Source: Candidatus Tayloriibacteriota bacterium
GTDB taxonomy: Bacteria > Patescibacteriota > Minisyncoccia > Phycocordibacterales > PALSA-1337
Length of the DNA stretch: 6,466 nt
Direction of reading: 5' to 3'
Assembly (NCBI GenBank): GCA_026395105.1
Contig: JAPLZH010000069.1
Span: forward strand, 1-6,466
The notes under the pieces were generated by a model, which saw only the letters and a list, made by a program, of their open reading frames with translations, had not been told where the DNA came from and searched no databases. This document shows, piece by piece, positions 5,545-6,466 of this stretch (position 1 is the first letter of the stretch; every line of letters starts with the position of its first letter). A program made the translations under genes and the position numbers.

Positions 5545-6261
5545 TTGAGTATACAGCGAAATGCTCAAAAAACAAATACGAAAGGATTATTTTATGAGAA
5601 GCCACAGATAATAATTTGTAGACATGCGGAATCAATTGAGGATGTCGATAATAATATATACGATGTTTTAAATGATCTCGATATACCGTTAACCGAGAAA
5701 GGAGTACGTCAGGCGGGAGACTTTGGTTCGGATCTGGCTTTAATTTTAAATGGAACAAATCAAGTCCAATTCTACACTTCACCTGGTGTTAGAAATGTGC
5801 AGACACTTGAGATTGTTCAATCGAAGTTGCCTAGTCGTATCAACTATCAGGTCGAAATTGAACCGCTCATTGTAAAGCAAAATTGGGGGAAAATTAATGC
5901 AGAAAATAGATCTTTGATCGAAGCAGAGCGGTATAAAGTTGGAGTCCTGCGATATACCTTTCCAACAGGTGAAAGTGCTTCGAGTATGATTAGTCGACTA
6001 AAATTGTTCTGGATAAAAATCTGCAGGTTCCAAATGGAAACCGGATGTGATGTGATTGTGTTTTCGCACGGCTTTGAATTCCGAGTGCTACTCATGATTA
6101 TGTTTGGCTGGAGCGAGGAGGAATTCGAATCTTTCGGCAATTTAGCAAATTGCGAATACCGTATTCTTACAAAAGATGTTGCTGACCAATATGTCATTAA
6201 TAAACCACTTAGAAAACATGGTCTTGCAATTACACGTCTAAAATATCTGAATATGAAGTAG
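5545..6261 (+). CDS. Histidine phosphatase (phosphoglycerate-mutase-like), start uncertain
   Basis: This is a two-histidine phosphatase: C-R-H-A-E-S carries the phosphorylated His (codon 5623-5625), and F-S-H-G supplies the second (codon 6067-6069). Y-T-S-P-G-V-R-N-V-Q-T and P-T-G-E-S also match the family. Substrates range from sugar phosphates to nucleotides and cannot be assigned. From the in-frame TTG at 5545 there are 238 residues, a usual size. The start is the problem: no ATG lies in frame near the domain. AAAGGA at 5581-5586 is followed seven bases later by ATG 5594, ideal ribosome-binding geometry, but that ATG is out of frame and stops after five codons. Adding one base there would read M-E-K-P-Q-I-I-I-C-R-H, so a deletion at the second codon is likely. 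The frame is open far upstream, but that part is antisense to the Nudix gene. It ends in TAG. Confidence 0.75.
   Translation: MSIQRNAQKTNTKGLFYEKPQIIICRHAESIEDVDNNIYDVLNDLDIPLTEKGVRQAGDFGSDLALILNGTNQVQFYTSPGVRNVQTLEIVQSKLPSRINYQVEIEPLIVKQNWGKINAENRSLIEAERYKVGVLRYTFPTGESASSMISRLKLFWIKICRFQMETGCDVIVFSHGFEFRVLLMIMFGWSEEEFESFGNLANCEYRILTKDVADQYVINKPLRKHGLAITRLKYLNMK
5548..5555. promoter_or_regulatory. Shared, symmetric -10 element between the Nudix and phosphatase genes
   Basis: The palindrome GTATAC (5549-5554) gives TATACT on the minus strand (5553-5548) and TATACA on the plus strand (5550-5555). The minus-strand box ends seven bases before the Nudix ATG and has TTGTTT 16 bases upstream as a -35. 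The plus-strand box would start an RNA near 5562, upstream of AAAGGA at 5581. One site could therefore drive both genes. The minus-strand promoter is the better supported. Confidence 0.5.
5581..5586 (+). promoter_or_regulatory. Shine-Dalgarno-like AAAGGA upstream of an out-of-frame ATG
   Basis: AAAGGA stands seven bases before ATG 5594. It is the only well-spaced Shine-Dalgarno candidate in the window. The ATG it serves is one base out of frame with the histidine phosphatase, which suggests the original start site lay here and was later damaged. Confidence 0.5.
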
Positions 6262-6296
6262 CGCCAACGTCCTGCTCGATTTGCTCCTAATTTCCA

Positions 6297-6323
6297 CACC
6301 ACCTCATTACGAAAGTTCTGGGG
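6297..6323 (+). repeat. 27-base direct repeat, copy 2 (decayed terminator hairpin)
   Basis: This is identical to 4392-4418 and in the same orientation. The wider hairpin (6298-6327) keeps the GAAA loop and most of the stem but has two A-C mismatches and no U-tract, so it should terminate poorly. It lies 35 bases after the phosphatase stop and 23 bases before the right IS end. Confidence 0.85.
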
Positions 6324-6346
6324 CGGCATGTCAACTCATATGACCA

Positions 6347-6388
6347 TGACACCCAAATCATCTAACGGGGCTTCTTTTAAATGACACC
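6347..6388 (+). repeat. Putative right terminal inverted repeat of the IS
   Basis: TGACAC at 6347-6352 and GACACC at 6383-6388 are 30 bases apart and inverted relative to the pair at 81-121 (29 bases apart). The base before the outer box is A in both, giving a seven-base outer match. Identity between the boxes is low. Confidence 0.5.
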
Positions 6389-6465
6389 ATTGTTGTTGTT
6401 AATTTCTTCTTTGTGTCGATAGATTTTGATCCCATTTTCTTCTGATATGCCTTGTACAAATTATC
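6358..6465 (-). CDS. Possible C-terminus of a transposase (partial)
   Basis: One minus-strand frame stays open from the window edge to TGA at 6360-6358, giving 35 residues that begin D-N-L-Y-K-A-Y-Q-K-K and end F-K-R-S-P-V-R. Its basic composition and a stop inside the terminal repeat are what a compact IS transposase would show. The other two frames stop earlier. A 35-codon frame in AT-rich DNA can occur by chance, so the call rests mainly on the IS-end motifs around it. Confidence 0.35.
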   Translation of the reverse strand, partial: DNLYKAYQKKMGSKSIDTKKKLTTTMVSFKRSPVR

Positions 6466-6466
6466 A

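Larger units (their letters stand above)
6347..6466 (-). mobile_element. Partial insertion sequence, transposase-downstream end
   Basis: The IS begins with TGACAC at 6347-6352 and continues past the right end of the window. An inner GACACC at 6383-6388 and TAATTT further in repeat the layout of the left IS end, but here at the downstream end of the element. Both elements therefore point the same way, on the minus strand, and bracket the cargo. Confidence 0.5.

Noticed and set aside
5561..5611. 16-codon frame from ATG 5561 as a leader peptide or small toxin.
   Set aside because: It is better explained as the damaged start region of the phosphatase. It has no Shine-Dalgarno of its own and the -10 box is only five bases away.
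4392..6327. Integron-like attC sites at the two 27-base repeats.
   Set aside because: I see no core RYYYAAC/GTTRRRY boxes and no integrase, the genes between the copies lie on both strands, and copy 1 reads as an ordinary terminator with a U-tract.

Overview
The window is AT-rich bacterial accessory DNA. It carries nine protein-coding loci on both strands, with a fragment of an insertion sequence (IS) at each end. Nearly every gene has a -10-like box only 6 to 10 bases before its start codon and no Shine-Dalgarno sequence. This leaderless, one-promoter-per-gene style, together with the small genes and a C-terminal W-N-Y-F-P-H tail on one protein, suggests an uncultivated Patescibacteria/CPR bacterium. 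That assignment is inference, since no rRNA or marker gene is present.

Layout, left to right: (a) 1-121, upstream end of an IS on the minus strand, with the first codons of its transposase; (b) 181-762, TehB-like SAM methyltransferase; (c) 811-1269, SRPBCC/START-like protein; (d) 1293-2100, a protein-kinase-fold gene split by a one-base frameshift in an A5 tract; (e) 2147-3073 minus, helical HEAT-like protein of unknown function; (f) 3122-3925, short-chain dehydrogenase; (g) 3944-4367, a wrecked isochorismatase-like pseudogene followed by a hairpin terminator; (h) 4496-4987, nucleotidyltransferase with an HxGH motif; (i) 4977-5540 minus, Nudix hydrolase; (j) about 5545-6261, histidine phosphatase whose start region looks frameshifted; (k) 6262-6346, a second copy of the terminator hairpin without its U-tract; (l) 6347-6466, downstream end of an IS in the same orientation as the left one.

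The genes do not form an operon or an evident pathway. They look like independently promoted enzyme genes, at least two of them and perhaps three decaying. The last three share phosphoester or nucleotide chemistry and lie between two direct copies of a 27-base repeat, so they may be a recent module. The two IS ends share the same terminal architecture and face the cargo from both sides. This fits either a composite-transposon-like island or an assembly contig that broke in a multicopy IS: about 120 bases of IS are visible on each side. I found no CRISPR array, tRNA, rRNA or convincing new defence system.
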